From positions 248,001 through 312,000 of the forward strand of contig QFQI01000001.1 of NCBI GenBank assembly GCA_003243195.1: a DNA stretch of 64,000 bases, written 5' to 3'. Shown here piece after piece: positions 26,433 to 36,146 of the stretch (position 1 is the stretch's first letter; every line of letters begins with the position of its first letter). Source of the DNA: Sphingomonas taxi. GTDB taxonomy: Bacteria > Pseudomonadota > Alphaproteobacteria > Sphingomonadales > Sphingomonadaceae. The notes under the pieces were generated by a model, which was given only the letters and a program-made list of their open reading frames with translations, did not search any database and was not told the DNA's origin. The position numbers and the translations under genes are program-made.

Positions 26433-28604
26433 TCACGCCGCCGGCTCCAGTTCCAGCATCACGGTCGCCAGCGGGGGCAGGGTCACGTCGGCATACCCCC
26501 CCGCGGCGACGACGCCACCGAGATTGCCGAGCCCCGATCCCCAGTAATCGTGCGCGTCCGAATTGAGGATCTCGTTCCAGCGGCCATCGTGCGGCATCGG
26601 CACGCGGTAGGGCATGCGCGCCACCGGCGTCATGTTCGCGATCACCACGATCGGCGTCGCGCCCGGCGCCTTGCGCAGCCAGACGAAGACCGAATTCTCC
26701 GCATCGTCCTGCACCAGCCATTCGAAGCCCTCCGGCTCGCAATCGCGGGCGTGCAGCGCGCGCTTCTCGCGGTAGAGGCGGTTCAGGTCGCGCACCAGCT
26801 TGCGCACGCCATCATGCGCGGATGAATTGAGCAGCCCCCAGTCAAGCGCATGCTCCTCGCTCCATTCGCGGCGCTGCGCGAATTCCTGCCCCATGAACAG
26901 CAGCTTCTTGCCCGGATATCCCCACATCATCGCGTAATAGGCGCGCAGGTTGGCGAACTGCTGCCAATCGTCGCCGGACATCTTGGTCAGCAGCGATCCC
27001 TTGCCGTGCACCACCTCGTCATGGCTGAGCGGCAGCACGAAATTCTCGTCGAAGGCATAGACCAGGCCGAAGGTGATGTTCGCGTGATGGTGCTTCCGGT
27101 GCACCGGCTCGCGCGCCATGTATTTCAGCGTGTCGTGCATCCAGCCCATGTTCCACTTGAAACCGAAGCCGAGCGCGCTGCGCGGTCCTTCGTCATAGGC
27201 GGGGGCGGATACGCCGGGCCAGCTCGTCGATTCCTCGGCGACCGTGAACACGCCGGGATGCTGGGCGTAGACCGCACGGTTGGTGGCGCGCATGAAGTCC
27301 ACCGCCTCCCAGTTCTCGCGCCCGCCCTCGGCGTTGGCGATCCACTCGCCCTCCCGGCGCGAATAGTCGCGGTACAGCATCGAGGCGACGGCATCGACGC
27401 GCAGCCCGTCGACATGGTAGCGCTCGGCCCAGAACAGCGCATTGTTGACCAGGAACGCCGACACCTCGCGTCGCCCGAAATTGTAGATCGCGGTGTTCCA
27501 GTCGGGATGGTAGCCCAGTCGCGGATCGTCATGCTCGTAAAGCGCGGTGCCGTCGAAGCGCGACAGGCCGTGCGCGTCGGTCGGGAAATGCGCCGGCACC
27601 CAGTCGAGCAGCACGCCCAGCCCGGCGCGGTGCGCGCCGTCGACGAAGCGCGCAAACCCCTCGTGATCGCCGAACCGCGCGCTCGGCGCATACAGGCCGG
27701 TCGTCTGATAGCCCCAGCTCGGGTCATAGGGATGTTCCGAGATCGGCATGAATTCGATATGCGTGAAGCCCATCGCCACGGCGTAGGGGATCAGCCGCGC
27801 GGCAAGCTGGTCCCAGTTGAGGTACCAGCCGTTCTCGTCGCGGTCCCAGCTTCCGGCATGCACCTCGTAGATGCTGATCGGCACGCGGCGCGGATCGACC
27901 GACGCCCAGGCGTCGCGATGCGCGGCATCACCCCATTCGTGCGTCATCGGCGCGGTGGTGAGCGACGCCGTCTTGGGGCGCAGCTCGGCGGCGAAGGCGA
28001 AGGGATCGGCCTTCAGCGGTTGCAGCGTGCCGTCCGGCCCGGTGATCGCATATTTGTAGGCGCGGCCGGCCGCGATGTCCGGCAGGAATATCTCCCACAC
28101 GCCGGTGTCGCCGCGCCGGCGCATGCCGTGGCGGCGCAGATCCCAGTCGTTGAAGTCGCCGACCACCGCAACGCGGCGCGCGTTGGGCGCCCATACCGCG
28201 AAATGCACGCCCTGCGCGCCCTCATGCGCGATCAGATGCGCACCCAGCTTGTCGTGCAGCCGGAAATGCGTCCCCTCGTTCATCAGGAAATCGTCGGTCG
28301 GGCCAAGCACGGGACCGAAGCTGTATGGATCGGTCACCCACCATTCGACGCCTCCGCCCTGCGCCCGGTAGCGCAGCGGCTGCGGTTCGCCCGGCACCGT
28401 CCCCTCGAACAACCCGCGTGCATCGACACGCTCCAGCGCACCCAGTGCGGCGCCGTCCAGCACGTGCGCCTCCACGGCCTCCGCACCCGGGATCCAGGTG
28501 CGCACGAATGTGCCGCCCGGGCCGGCATGCGGGCCGAGCAGCGCAAAGGGATCCTCGTTGGTGCCATCCAGCAGCGCGTCGATCGCGGCGGCGGGCGGCC
28601 TCAC
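26433..28604 (-). CDS. glgB: 1,4-alpha-glucan branching enzyme
   Basis: Creates alpha-1,6 branches in glycogen. The 723-residue protein has an N-terminal N1-like domain (about 1-95), a CBM48 domain (FAVWAPNARRVAVVGDFNDW) and the GH13 barrel with motifs FMPISEHP, LDWVPAHFP, GLRVDAVASMLY (nucleophile Asp), VAEESTSWPGV (acid Glu) and LSHDEVVHGKGSL. Start is GTG at 28604, whose G-T-G-A overlaps the stop of glgP. glgP-glgB form one two-gene unit, separated from glgC-glgA-pgm-glgX by the small peptide gene. Confidence 0.97.
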   Translation of the reverse strand: MRPPAAAIDALLDGTNEDPFALLGPHAGPGGTFVRTWIPGAEAVEAHVLDGAALGALERVDARGLFEGTVPGEPQPLRYRAQGGGVEWWVTDPYSFGPVLGPTDDFLMNEGTHFRLHDKLGAHLIAHEGAQGVHFAVWAPNARRVAVVGDFNDWDLRRHGMRRRGDTGVWEIFLPDIAAGRAYKYAITGPDGTLQPLKADPFAFAAELRPKTASLTTAPMTHEWGDAAHRDAWASVDPRRVPISIYEVHAGSWDRDENGWYLNWDQLAARLIPYAVAMGFTHIEFMPISEHPYDPSWGYQTTGLYAPSARFGDHEGFARFVDGAHRAGLGVLLDWVPAHFPTDAHGLSRFDGTALYEHDDPRLGYHPDWNTAIYNFGRREVSAFLVNNALFWAERYHVDGLRVDAVASMLYRDYSRREGEWIANAEGGRENWEAVDFMRATNRAVYAQHPGVFTVAEESTSWPGVSAPAYDEGPRSALGFGFKWNMGWMHDTLKYMAREPVHRKHHHANITFGLVYAFDENFVLPLSHDEVVHGKGSLLTKMSGDDWQQFANLRAYYAMMWGYPGKKLLFMGQEFAQRREWSEEHALDWGLLNSSAHDGVRKLVRDLNRLYREKRALHARDCEPEGFEWLVQDDAENSVFVWLRKAPGATPIVVIANMTPVARMPYRVPMPHDGRWNEILNSDAHDYWGSGLGNLGGVVAAGGYADVTLPPLATVMLELEPAA

Positions 28605-31024
28605 ATCACCCCCCAGATCTCACGCGCATATTCGCCGATCGTGCGATCGGACGAGAACCAGCCCATGTTCGAGACGTTCAGGATCGCCGAACGCTGCCAC
28701 CCCGTCTGGTCCGCCCAGCGCGCGTCCACGTCGCGCTGGGCCGCGGCATAGGCATCGAAGTCGGCCGTCACCATGAACCAGTCATGGTCGAACAGCCCGT
28801 TCATGAGGTCGCGATAGCGGTTCGGGTCATCAGGAGAGAACACCCCAGAGGCGATCGCGTTCACCGCCTGCGCCAGTTCGGCGGATTTTTCGATCGCGTC
28901 CCGCCCGCGATGACCGGTTGCGCGCCGGTCGGCAACCTCGTCGGCGGTCAGCCCGAAGATCATGATATTCTCCGCGCCGACATGATCGCGGATCTCGACA
29001 TTGGCGCCGTCCAGCGTGCCGATCGTCAGCGCGCCGTTCAGCGCGAACTTCATGTTGCCCGTCCCCGATGCCTCCATGCCGGCGGTGGAAATCTGCTCGG
29101 ACAGGTCGGCGGCCGGCACCATGCGTTCCGCCAGGCTGACGTTGTAATTGGGAACGAACGCGACCTTCAGCAGATCGCCGACCAGCGGGTCGGCGTTGAC
29201 GCGGCGCGCGACGTCCCCGGCCAGCTTGATGATGAGCTTGGCGTCGTGGTAGCTCGACGCCGCCTTGCCCGCGAACAGCTTCACGCGCGGCGTCCAGTCG
29301 CGTTCGGGATGGCTGCGGATCTGGTCGTACAGCGCCACCGTCTCGATGATGTTGAGCAACTGGCGCTTGTATTCGTGGATGCGCTTGATCTGCACGTCGA
29401 AGATCGCCGACGGATCCAGCCGCAAGCCCATCTCGGCGCGCAGATGGTCCGACAGCGCCGCCTTGTTCGCGCGCTTGACCGCCGCGAACCGCTCGCGGAA
29501 TGCCGGATCGCCCGCAAACGGCACCAGCGCGGTCAGCGCGCGCGCGTCGTCGGTGAAGCCGTCGCCGATCGCCTCCCTGATGAGCGCGGTCAGCGCCGGA
29601 TTGCACTCCTGCAACCAGCGGCGCGGGGTGATGCCGTTCGTCTTGTTGTTGATGCGGTCGGGGTACAGGCGGTGCAGGTCGGCGAAGACGGTGGTCTTCA
29701 TCAACCCGGTATGCAGCGCCGCGACGCCGTTGACGCTGTGCGCGCCGGCAAAGGCGAGGTTGGCCATCCGCACGCGCCGCTCGCCGCCCTCGTCGATCAG
29801 GCTGATCGCGGCGATCGCGCGGTCGTCCACGCCCTCCATCCGGCGCGCGGCGCGCAGCAGCCGGGCGTTGATGGCATAGACGATCTGCATGTGGCGCGGC
29901 AGCAGCCGTTCGAACAGCGGCAGCGGCCAGCTCTCCAGCGCCTCCGGCAGCAGGGTGTGGTTGGTATAGCCGAATGTCCGCTGCGTGATATCCCATGCCT
30001 CGTCGAAGGGCAGGCCGTGATCGTCGACCAGCAGCCGCATCAGCTCCGCCACCGACACCGCCGGATGCGTGTCGTTCAACTGGATCGCGGCGCGCGTCGG
30101 CAGGGTGCGGATGTCGCCGAAATACTGGACGTGGCGGCGCACGATGTCCTGGATCGACGCGGAGGAGAAAAAATACTCCTGCCGCAGCCGCAATTCCTGC
30201 CCCGCGGCGGTCGAGTCATTGGGATACAGCACGCGCACCAGCGTATCGGCGCGCAACTGGTCCGCCATCGCGCCGGCGAAGTCGCCGCGATTGAACGCGT
30301 CGAGCTTGAACGGGTCGAGGCTGCGCGCGGTCCACAGCCGCAGCGTGTTGACGCGCCGGCCTCGCCAGCCGACGACCGGCGTGTCGACCGCCATCGCCTC
30401 CACCGCCTCGGCCGGCTTCCATGTGACGCCGCCCTGTTCGTTGCCGGTCACCTCCCCGCCGAACCCGATCTGATAGGCGCTTTCGCGGCGTTCGAACTCC
30501 CAGGGGTTGCCATATTGCAGCCACGTCTCGGGCAGCTCCACCTGCCAGCCGTCGTCGATCCGCTGCCGGAACATGCCGTTCACGTAGCGGATGCCATAGC
30601 CATAGGCGGGCACGTCGAGCGTCGCGAGACTCTCCATGAAACATGCCGCCAGTCGCCCGAGACCGCCATTGCCAAGCGCCGCATCGGGTTCGATCTCCTC
30701 CAGCGTGACAAGATCGAGACCGAGTTCCGCCAGCGCGCGGCCGACCTCCCCCGTCGCCTCCAGATTGGCGAGCGTGTCGCGCAGCAGCCGGCCGATCAGG
30801 AACTCCAGGCTGAGATAATAGACGCGCTTGGCGCCCGCGGCATGCGCGGCCTTGGTGGAGGCCATCCAGCGTTCGATGATCTCGTTGCGCACGGTCAGGA
30901 TCGTCGCGGCGAGCCAGTCGTGCGGACGGGCGGCCTGTTCGTCCTTGCCGATGCGGTGAACCAGCGTATCGAGGATGTTGAGCGCCAGCGGACCCCGCTG
31001 AACCACGGCATCGGTCTCGTTCAC
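28601..31024 (-). CDS. glgP: Glycogen phosphorylase
   Basis: PLP-dependent phosphorolysis of alpha-1,4 chains giving glucose 1-phosphate. The 807-residue protein shows the family core YYLSLEFLIGR, GNGGLGRLAACF, GYGIRYVNGMF, QLNDTHPA and the PLP-lysine region EASGTGNMKFALNGALTIG followed by TLDGANVE. The ATG at 31024 gives MNETDAVVQRGPLALNILDT. Promoter region is the 30-base gap plus whatever lies in the 3' part of the YihY-like gene upstream, so it may be read through from there. Coupled to glgB. Confidence 0.97.
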   Translation of the reverse strand: MNETDAVVQRGPLALNILDTLVHRIGKDEQAARPHDWLAATILTVRNEIIERWMASTKAAHAAGAKRVYYLSLEFLIGRLLRDTLANLEATGEVGRALAELGLDLVTLEEIEPDAALGNGGLGRLAACFMESLATLDVPAYGYGIRYVNGMFRQRIDDGWQVELPETWLQYGNPWEFERRESAYQIGFGGEVTGNEQGGVTWKPAEAVEAMAVDTPVVGWRGRRVNTLRLWTARSLDPFKLDAFNRGDFAGAMADQLRADTLVRVLYPNDSTAAGQELRLRQEYFFSSASIQDIVRRHVQYFGDIRTLPTRAAIQLNDTHPAVSVAELMRLLVDDHGLPFDEAWDITQRTFGYTNHTLLPEALESWPLPLFERLLPRHMQIVYAINARLLRAARRMEGVDDRAIAAISLIDEGGERRVRMANLAFAGAHSVNGVAALHTGLMKTTVFADLHRLYPDRINNKTNGITPRRWLQECNPALTALIREAIGDGFTDDARALTALVPFAGDPAFRERFAAVKRANKAALSDHLRAEMGLRLDPSAIFDVQIKRIHEYKRQLLNIIETVALYDQIRSHPERDWTPRVKLFAGKAASSYHDAKLIIKLAGDVARRVNADPLVGDLLKVAFVPNYNVSLAERMVPAADLSEQISTAGMEASGTGNMKFALNGALTIGTLDGANVEIRDHVGAENIMIFGLTADEVADRRATGHRGRDAIEKSAELAQAVNAIASGVFSPDDPNRYRDLMNGLFDHDWFMVTADFDAYAAAQRDVDARWADQTGWQRSAILNVSNMGWFSSDRTIGEYAREIWGVM

Positions 31025-31054
31025 AGATATCCCCCCGATAGATCGCGGCCGAGC

Positions 31055-31969
31055 CTAGGGCGTCGCCCCCGGCGCGGCAATGGTCCCCGCCCCCGCGTCC
31101 GCCGCCTTGCGGGCGCGATACGCCTGCACGTCGAGCGCGGCGCCGAGCAGGAAGGCATAGACGCTGAGCCACAGCCACGTGAGCGCGACGATGATCGCGC
31201 TGAGCGAGCCGTAGGTCGCGCCGTAATTGCCGAAATTGGCGACATAGATGCCGAAGCCGACCGTCGCGAGCAGCCACACCACGGTGGCGGTCACCGTCCC
31301 CGGCGTCGCCCAGCGCAGCCGCGAACCCGGCCGGTACGGGCCGAAGCGGAACAGCAGCGACGCGCCGGTGATGACGATCAGCGCCAGCAGCGCGTAGGTG
31401 GCGATGCGGATCGCGGCCAGCACGATGCCGGGGAACCACGGGATCAGCGTGCCCAGGAACGCCATCGCCGCGCTCGCGCCGATGCCGAGGAACACCAGCA
31501 CGATCCCGCCGAGCACGATCGCGAACGACGTCAGCGTCCAGACGATGAAGTTGCGCCGGTCCTTCACCTCATAGGCGACGTTCAGCGCGGTCATCATCGA
31601 GGTCGCGGCCTTGCTGCCGCCGTAGAGCGCGATCAGCAGCGCGACGACCAGGCCGACGCCCTTCTTGCCCGTCGACCCCGAGGTGACGGTGTCGAGCTGT
31701 TGCCCGATCAGCACCGCGACGTCGCCCGGCAGCATCGTGAACAGCGCGCGGATGTCGTCCTGCACCGTCTGCGCATCGGCGAACAGGCCATAGGTGAGCA
31801 CCGTCACCGCCAGGATCGGCGCGATCGAGGAGATGATGTAGAAGGCGCCGCCCGCGGCGATCATGCCGAGATTGTCGTCGTTCGACGCGGTATAGGCTCT
31901 TTTCATCTGGCCCCACCAATCCTTGCGGAAGGCGTGCCAGAGATCGGCGGATGACAGATCGACGTTCAT
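31055..31969 (-). CDS. YihY/BrkB family inner-membrane protein
   Basis: The 304-residue protein has six predicted membrane helices (first at about residues 38-60, AAGGAFYIISSIAPILAVTVLTYGLF) and the family's conserved ALYGGSKAATSMMTALNVAYEV (read in two parts) and PGTVTATVVWLLATVGFGIYV segments. Proteins of this family were once thought to be RNase BN; their real role (possibly transport) is unknown. The ATG at 31969 (MNVDLSSADLW) is chosen over one 16 codons earlier because charged leader residues there do not fit. It precedes glgP by 30 bases on the same strand. Confidence 0.88.
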   Translation of the reverse strand: MNVDLSSADLWHAFRKDWWGQMKRAYTASNDDNLGMIAAGGAFYIISSIAPILAVTVLTYGLFADAQTVQDDIRALFTMLPGDVAVLIGQQLDTVTSGSTGKKGVGLVVALLIALYGGSKAATSMMTALNVAYEVKDRRNFIVWTLTSFAIVLGGIVLVFLGIGASAAMAFLGTLIPWFPGIVLAAIRIATYALLALIVITGASLLFRFGPYRPGSRLRWATPGTVTATVVWLLATVGFGIYVANFGNYGATYGSLSAIIVALTWLWLSVYAFLLGAALDVQAYRARKAADAGAGTIAAPGATP

Positions 31970-32044
31970 TGCGGGTGCGAACGCGGGACGGCGCGAGAGG
32001 GTCCGCGCGAATGACACGCCGCGCCCCCACTGTGCGCCCGCGCG

Positions 32045-32398
32045 CTACACCGTGAAGCTCTCGCCGCAGCCGCACGCACCCTTGGCATTGGGGTTGGCGA
32101 AGACGAAGCCGGCGGTGAAATCGTCCTCCACCCAGTTCATCGTCGAGCCGATGAGGTACAGGATCGACGCGCCGTCGACGAACAGCGTCCCGCCGGGCGT
32201 GTCGATGCGCTCGTCCATCGCCTTCGCCTCCGTCACGTAATCGACCGAATAGGCCAGGCCCGAACAGCCGCGACGCGGGGTGGACAGCTTGACGCCGATC
32301 GCGCCGTCCGGCGCCTTGCCCATCAGCTCGGCGATGCGCGCCTCGGCGGTCGGGGTCAGGATCAGCGGCGCGGGGCGCGCGCGGGCGGCGGTCGCCAT
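32045..32398 (-). CDS. sufA: A-type iron-sulfur carrier protein (SufA/ErpA)
   Basis: Carries or inserts Fe-S clusters built by SufBCD. The 117-residue HesB/IscA-fold protein has the three ligand cysteines: Cys45 in PRRGCSGLAY and the C-terminal pair Cys109/Cys111 in GACGCGESF. The ATG at 32398 overlaps the sufT stop by one base (TGATG); a GTG one codon earlier is equally possible. It is the last gene of the SUF operon. Its Ala/Arg-rich first 10 residues are longer than in E. coli SufA. Confidence 0.92.
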   Translation of the reverse strand: MATAARARPAPLILTPTAEARIAELMGKAPDGAIGVKLSTPRRGCSGLAYSVDYVTEAKAMDERIDTPGGTLFVDGASILYLIGSTMNWVEDDFTAGFVFANPNAKGACGCGESFTV

Positions 32399-32871
32399 CA
32401 CAGCATCCCCAGTTCGAGCCGTGCGTCGTCGGACATCTTCTGCGGATCCCAGGGCGGATCCCAGACGAGGTTGACGTCGGCGAACGCGATGCCGGGCACC
32501 GCCGCCACGCGCATCTCCACCTCGCCCGGCATCGATTCCGCGACCGGACAGTGCGGGGTGGTCAGCGTCATGGTCACGGCGGCATGGCCGTCCGCGGTCA
32601 CGTCGACGCCGTAGATCAGCCCCAGGTCGTAGATGTTGACCGGGATCTCGGGGTCGAAAATGTCCTTCAGCGCGTCGATCACCGCCTCGTACAGCGCGCC
32701 GCCGGGTTCATGCGCGACATCGCCGGTCGGCTGCTGCGCCAGGAACCCGGACAGATAGTCGCGCTGCCGCCCGCCGCCGCTCGCCGGGGCATCGTCCACC
32801 GCATCGGACACCTTGGCGCGCGGCGGCTTGTCGACCGCCTCCACCGCCTCGCTGCTGATCGCCTCGCTCAT
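32398..32871 (-). CDS. sufT: SUF system protein SufT (DUF59/MIP18 family)
   Basis: Auxiliary Fe-S maturation factor; in bacteria SufT is needed when demand for clusters is high. The 157-residue protein has a disordered acidic N-terminus (about 1-60) and the DUF59 fold: DALKDIFDPEIPVNIYDLGL, then MTLTTPHCPVAESMPGEV with the conserved Cys, and VWDPPWDPQKMSDDAR. The ATG at 32871 overlaps the sufS stop by 4 bases. It is flanked by sufS and sufA, the usual alphaproteobacterial order. Confidence 0.93.
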   Translation of the reverse strand: MSEAISSEAVEAVDKPPRAKVSDAVDDAPASGGGRQRDYLSGFLAQQPTGDVAHEPGGALYEAVIDALKDIFDPEIPVNIYDLGLIYGVDVTADGHAAVTMTLTTPHCPVAESMPGEVEMRVAAVPGIAFADVNLVWDPPWDPQKMSDDARLELGML

Positions 32872-34097
32872 CCGAAAATCCTCTTCACTCGCTCCAGCCC
32901 CGCCGCCAGCGCATCCACGTCCTGCGGGCCGTTGTAGACGCCGAAACTGGCGCGCGCGGTCGCCTCCACACCCAGCGCCGCCATCAGCGGCTGCGCGCAA
33001 TGATGGCCGGCACGGATCGCCACCCGGCTTTCGTCCAAGATGGTGCCGATGTCGTGCGGATGCACCCCCTCCATCACGAACGACACGATCCCGGCGCTGT
33101 CCTCCGGCCCGAGCACGCGGATCGAATTGACGCGCGACAGCGCCGCGCGCGCCTCCGCCACCAGCGCGGTCTCGTGCGCATGGATGCGCTCCAGCCCGAT
33201 CGCGTGCACATAGTCCACCGCCGCGGCCAGCCCGAGCGCGCCGACGATATGCGGCGTGCCCGCCTCGAACCGCGTCGGCGCCGGGGCATAGGTGGTGCGT
33301 TCAAAGGTCACGCGGTCGATCATCGAGCCGCCGCCCTGATAGGGCGGCATCGCGTCCAGCAGCTCGGCACGCGCCCACAACACGCCAATTCCCGTGGGGC
33401 CATACAGCTTGTGCCCCGAAAAGACGTAGAAGTCGCAGCCGAGCGCCGCCACGTCGACGGGCACGCGCGGCACCGCCTGGCAACCGTCGATCAGGATCTT
33501 CGCGCCGGCCGCATGCGCGATCTCGCCGGCCTTCGCCACATCGAGGATCGAGCCGAGCACGTTCGAGACATGCGCCAGCGCGACCAGCCTGTGCTCGGGG
33601 CGGATCATCGCCGCCATCGCGTCCAGGTCGATACGGTGATCGGCGGTCAGCGGGATCACGTCGATCGCCGCACCGACGCGCTCGGCGACCATCTGCCACG
33701 GCACGATGTTGCTGTGATGCTCCAGCATCGACAGCAGGATGCGATCGCCCGCCTTCAGCGTCACCGCCGCATGGCATTGCGCGACCAGGTTGATCGCCTC
33801 GGTCGCGCCGCGCACGAACACGATCTCGTCCGCCCGCGCGCCGATGAAGCCGGCGACCGTGGCGCGCGCCGCCTCATAGGCGAGCGTCATGTCGGCCGAC
33901 CGCTGGTACACGCCGCGATGCACCGTGGCATAGGTGGCGTCATAGCCGCGCGCGATCGCGTCGATCACGACGCGCGGCTTCTGCGCGGTGGCGGCGGTGT
34001 CCAGATACGCCCAGCCGTCGGGGATCGCCGGAAAGTCGCCCAGCGTGTCGAGCGGGCGGTCGAGCGGGCCGGCGGTCGGCACGGCGGCAGCGGTCAT
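32868..34097 (-). CDS. sufS: Cysteine desulfurase SufS
   Basis: PLP enzyme that takes sulfur from cysteine and passes it as a persulfide to the cluster scaffold. The 409-residue class V aminotransferase-fold protein has the PLP lysine in FSGHKLYGPTG (Lys230) and the active-site cysteine in RAGHHCAQPLM (Cys367), with the short loop typical of group II (SufS/CsdA) enzymes. No SufE gene lies in the operon, so sulfur transfer may use a partner elsewhere. The ATG at 34097 is 25 bases downstream of copy 2 of the 48-bp element. 166 bases separate it from sufD, the only large gap within the operon, so it may have its own promoter. Confidence 0.95.
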   Translation of the reverse strand: MTAAAVPTAGPLDRPLDTLGDFPAIPDGWAYLDTAATAQKPRVVIDAIARGYDATYATVHRGVYQRSADMTLAYEAARATVAGFIGARADEIVFVRGATEAINLVAQCHAAVTLKAGDRILLSMLEHHSNIVPWQMVAERVGAAIDVIPLTADHRIDLDAMAAMIRPEHRLVALAHVSNVLGSILDVAKAGEIAHAAGAKILIDGCQAVPRVPVDVAALGCDFYVFSGHKLYGPTGIGVLWARAELLDAMPPYQGGGSMIDRVTFERTTYAPAPTRFEAGTPHIVGALGLAAAVDYVHAIGLERIHAHETALVAEARAALSRVNSIRVLGPEDSAGIVSFVMEGVHPHDIGTILDESRVAIRAGHHCAQPLMAALGVEATARASFGVYNGPQDVDALAAGLERVKRIFG

Positions 34098-34110
34098 CGG
34101 ATGCCGTCCC

Positions 34111-34124
34111 CGATTCGCGAATCG
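34111..34124. promoter_or_regulatory. 14-bp perfect palindrome with two GANTC sites
   Basis: CGATTCGCGAATCG is a perfect palindrome 14-27 bases before the sufS start. It holds two GANTC sequences, the CcrM methylation target of alphaproteobacteria. It abuts the 48-bp element. It could be an operator or a methylation-sensitive site; no direct evidence. Confidence 0.4.
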
Positions 34125-34170
34125 CGGAAGTTGACAAAGATCACACTACGTCGGCGCTGGAAACGCCCCC
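34123..34170 (-). promoter_or_regulatory. 48-bp conserved element, copy 2
   Basis: The reverse complement of these 48 bases matches 12712-12759 at 43 positions, including an unbroken CGCCGACGTAGTGTGA core and CTTTGTCAACTTCCGCG. It lies in the sufD-sufS gap, in the same orientation as sufS, 25 bases before its ATG. The GGCG-N7-CGCC stem keeps its pairing although the loop differs. The TGTGA-N6-TCAAC part resembles a Crp-family site. Confidence 0.6.
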
Positions 34171-34263
34171 CGCATGCCGCCGCTGCGGGACGGCGACGGA
34201 TGCGGAGCGCGGGACATGGCATATGGTGTGACCGTGCCACGCCGCGACGATGTAGGACAGCGG

Positions 34264-35324
34264 TCACAACGCGCGCTCCAGCCATGCATCGGCATCGGCG
34301 GCGAACGCGCCGCGCACCACCTCATCACCGATCCGGTCGAGCGCATCGGCGACGAAGGCGCGGGTCAGCAGCGCCCTGGCGCGCGGCGCGGGGATGCCGC
34401 GGCTGGCCATGTAGAACAGCGCGCGCGCGTCGAGTTCGCCGACCGTCGCGCCATGCGCGCATTTCACGTCGTCGGCGAAGATCTCCAGCTCGGGCTTCAG
34501 GTTCACGGTCGCGGTGCGATCCAGCAACAGGCCGCGCAGGCTCTGTTCGCCATCGGTCTTCTGCGCGTGGCGCGCGACCTCGACCGCGGCGGCGAGACTC
34601 GCCTGCGACTGGTCGGCGGAAACCGCGCGCCAGAGCTGGTGCGACTGGCCGGTCGGCTCGGCATGGCGGACGCGCACCGCGCACTCCTGCTTCGTGCGGC
34701 CGCGCGTGAGCAGCGCGCCGCCGAACTCGGCATAGCCGCCCGCGCCCGCCAGCGTGATCGCGGCATCGACGCGCACGCCCTGGTCGCCGGCGGCGAGCGT
34801 GGTGGCGACATAGCTGGCGCCCTCGCCCAGCTCCGCCTCGTCACGGGTGGAGACGAAGCCGGCCGCCTGCACCATCCGCACCGCGCGCATCAGCCGCGCG
34901 GCCCGGCCCAGCCGGATGCGGGTGGCGCGGTTCGACCAGCCGGCGCCGACGAACGTCTCCACGACCTGCGCGGCGGTGTCCTCACCCAGCACGATCTCGG
35001 CGGCGAGATGGTTCTGCGCGCCGGTGGCGACGTGCACGACCTGCACCGGATGCGCGACCGCCGGCGTATCGAGGCGCAGCGACCAGCCATGCGTGGCGCG
35101 CCGCGCGAGCGCGTGATCGCCGGGGACATGATCGCCAACCGTGACGCGGTGCAGGTCGCTGGCCGCCTCATCCAGCACACCGTCGACGAACAGCAGCTTC
35201 GCGCCGGGCAGGTCGAGGAACTGCGCCTCCGGGCGCGCGACCGGCGCCAGCGCGGCGGCGGCGGCGATCCCGCCGAGATCCGCCCAGCGCCACGCTTCCT
35301 CGCGGTTGGAGGGAAGGTCGAGCG

Positions 35325-35328
<4 letters not shown>
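34264..35328 (-). CDS. sufD: SufD, Fe-S scaffold complex subunit
   Basis: Forms the SufBC2D scaffold in which clusters are built. The 354-residue protein is shorter than E. coli SufD (about 420), lacking much of the N-terminal helical domain, as in other alphaproteobacteria. The right-handed beta-helix core and the C-terminal block LLLDRTATVNLKPELEIF, DVKCAHGATVGELD (with the conserved Cys and His) and LFYMASRGIP are all present. The ATG at 35328 overlaps sufC by 4 bases. 166 bases follow before sufS. Confidence 0.94.
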
Positions 35329-36068
<740 letters not shown>

Positions 36069-36139
36069 CGTCATCCCGGCTTTGGCCGGGATCCCGTCCC
36101 GACCGGTGTTACTGGACCCCGGCCCGTGCCGGGGTGACG
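36069..36139. repeat. Intergenic palindromic repeat between sufB and sufC
   Basis: Two hairpins, CCCGGC-TTT-GCCGGG and ACCCCGGC-CCGT-GCCGGGGT, lie within an outer inverted pair CGTCATCCCGGC (36069-36080) / GCCGGGGTGACG (36128-36139) matching at 11 of 12 positions. This is the widespread alphaproteobacterial intergenic repeat type. It fills almost the whole sufB-sufC gap and directly abuts the sufC start, so it may affect sufC translation or mRNA stability. Confidence 0.75.
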
Positions 36140-36146
36140 GAGGAGG

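Noticed and set aside
28325..31954. Very long plus-strand open frame (over 1200 codons) opposite glgP and the YihY gene
   Set aside because: It is the antisense shadow of real genes in GC-rich DNA: composition is dominated by Arg, His, Asp and Val, there are no family motifs, and the opposite strand encodes clear glycogen phosphorylase.
34123..34150. Sigma-70 promoter TTGACA inside the 48-bp element, plus direction
   Set aside because: No -10-like hexamer at 16-18 bases, and it would fire antisense into sufD; the element is better read as a site for the gene downstream on the minus strand.
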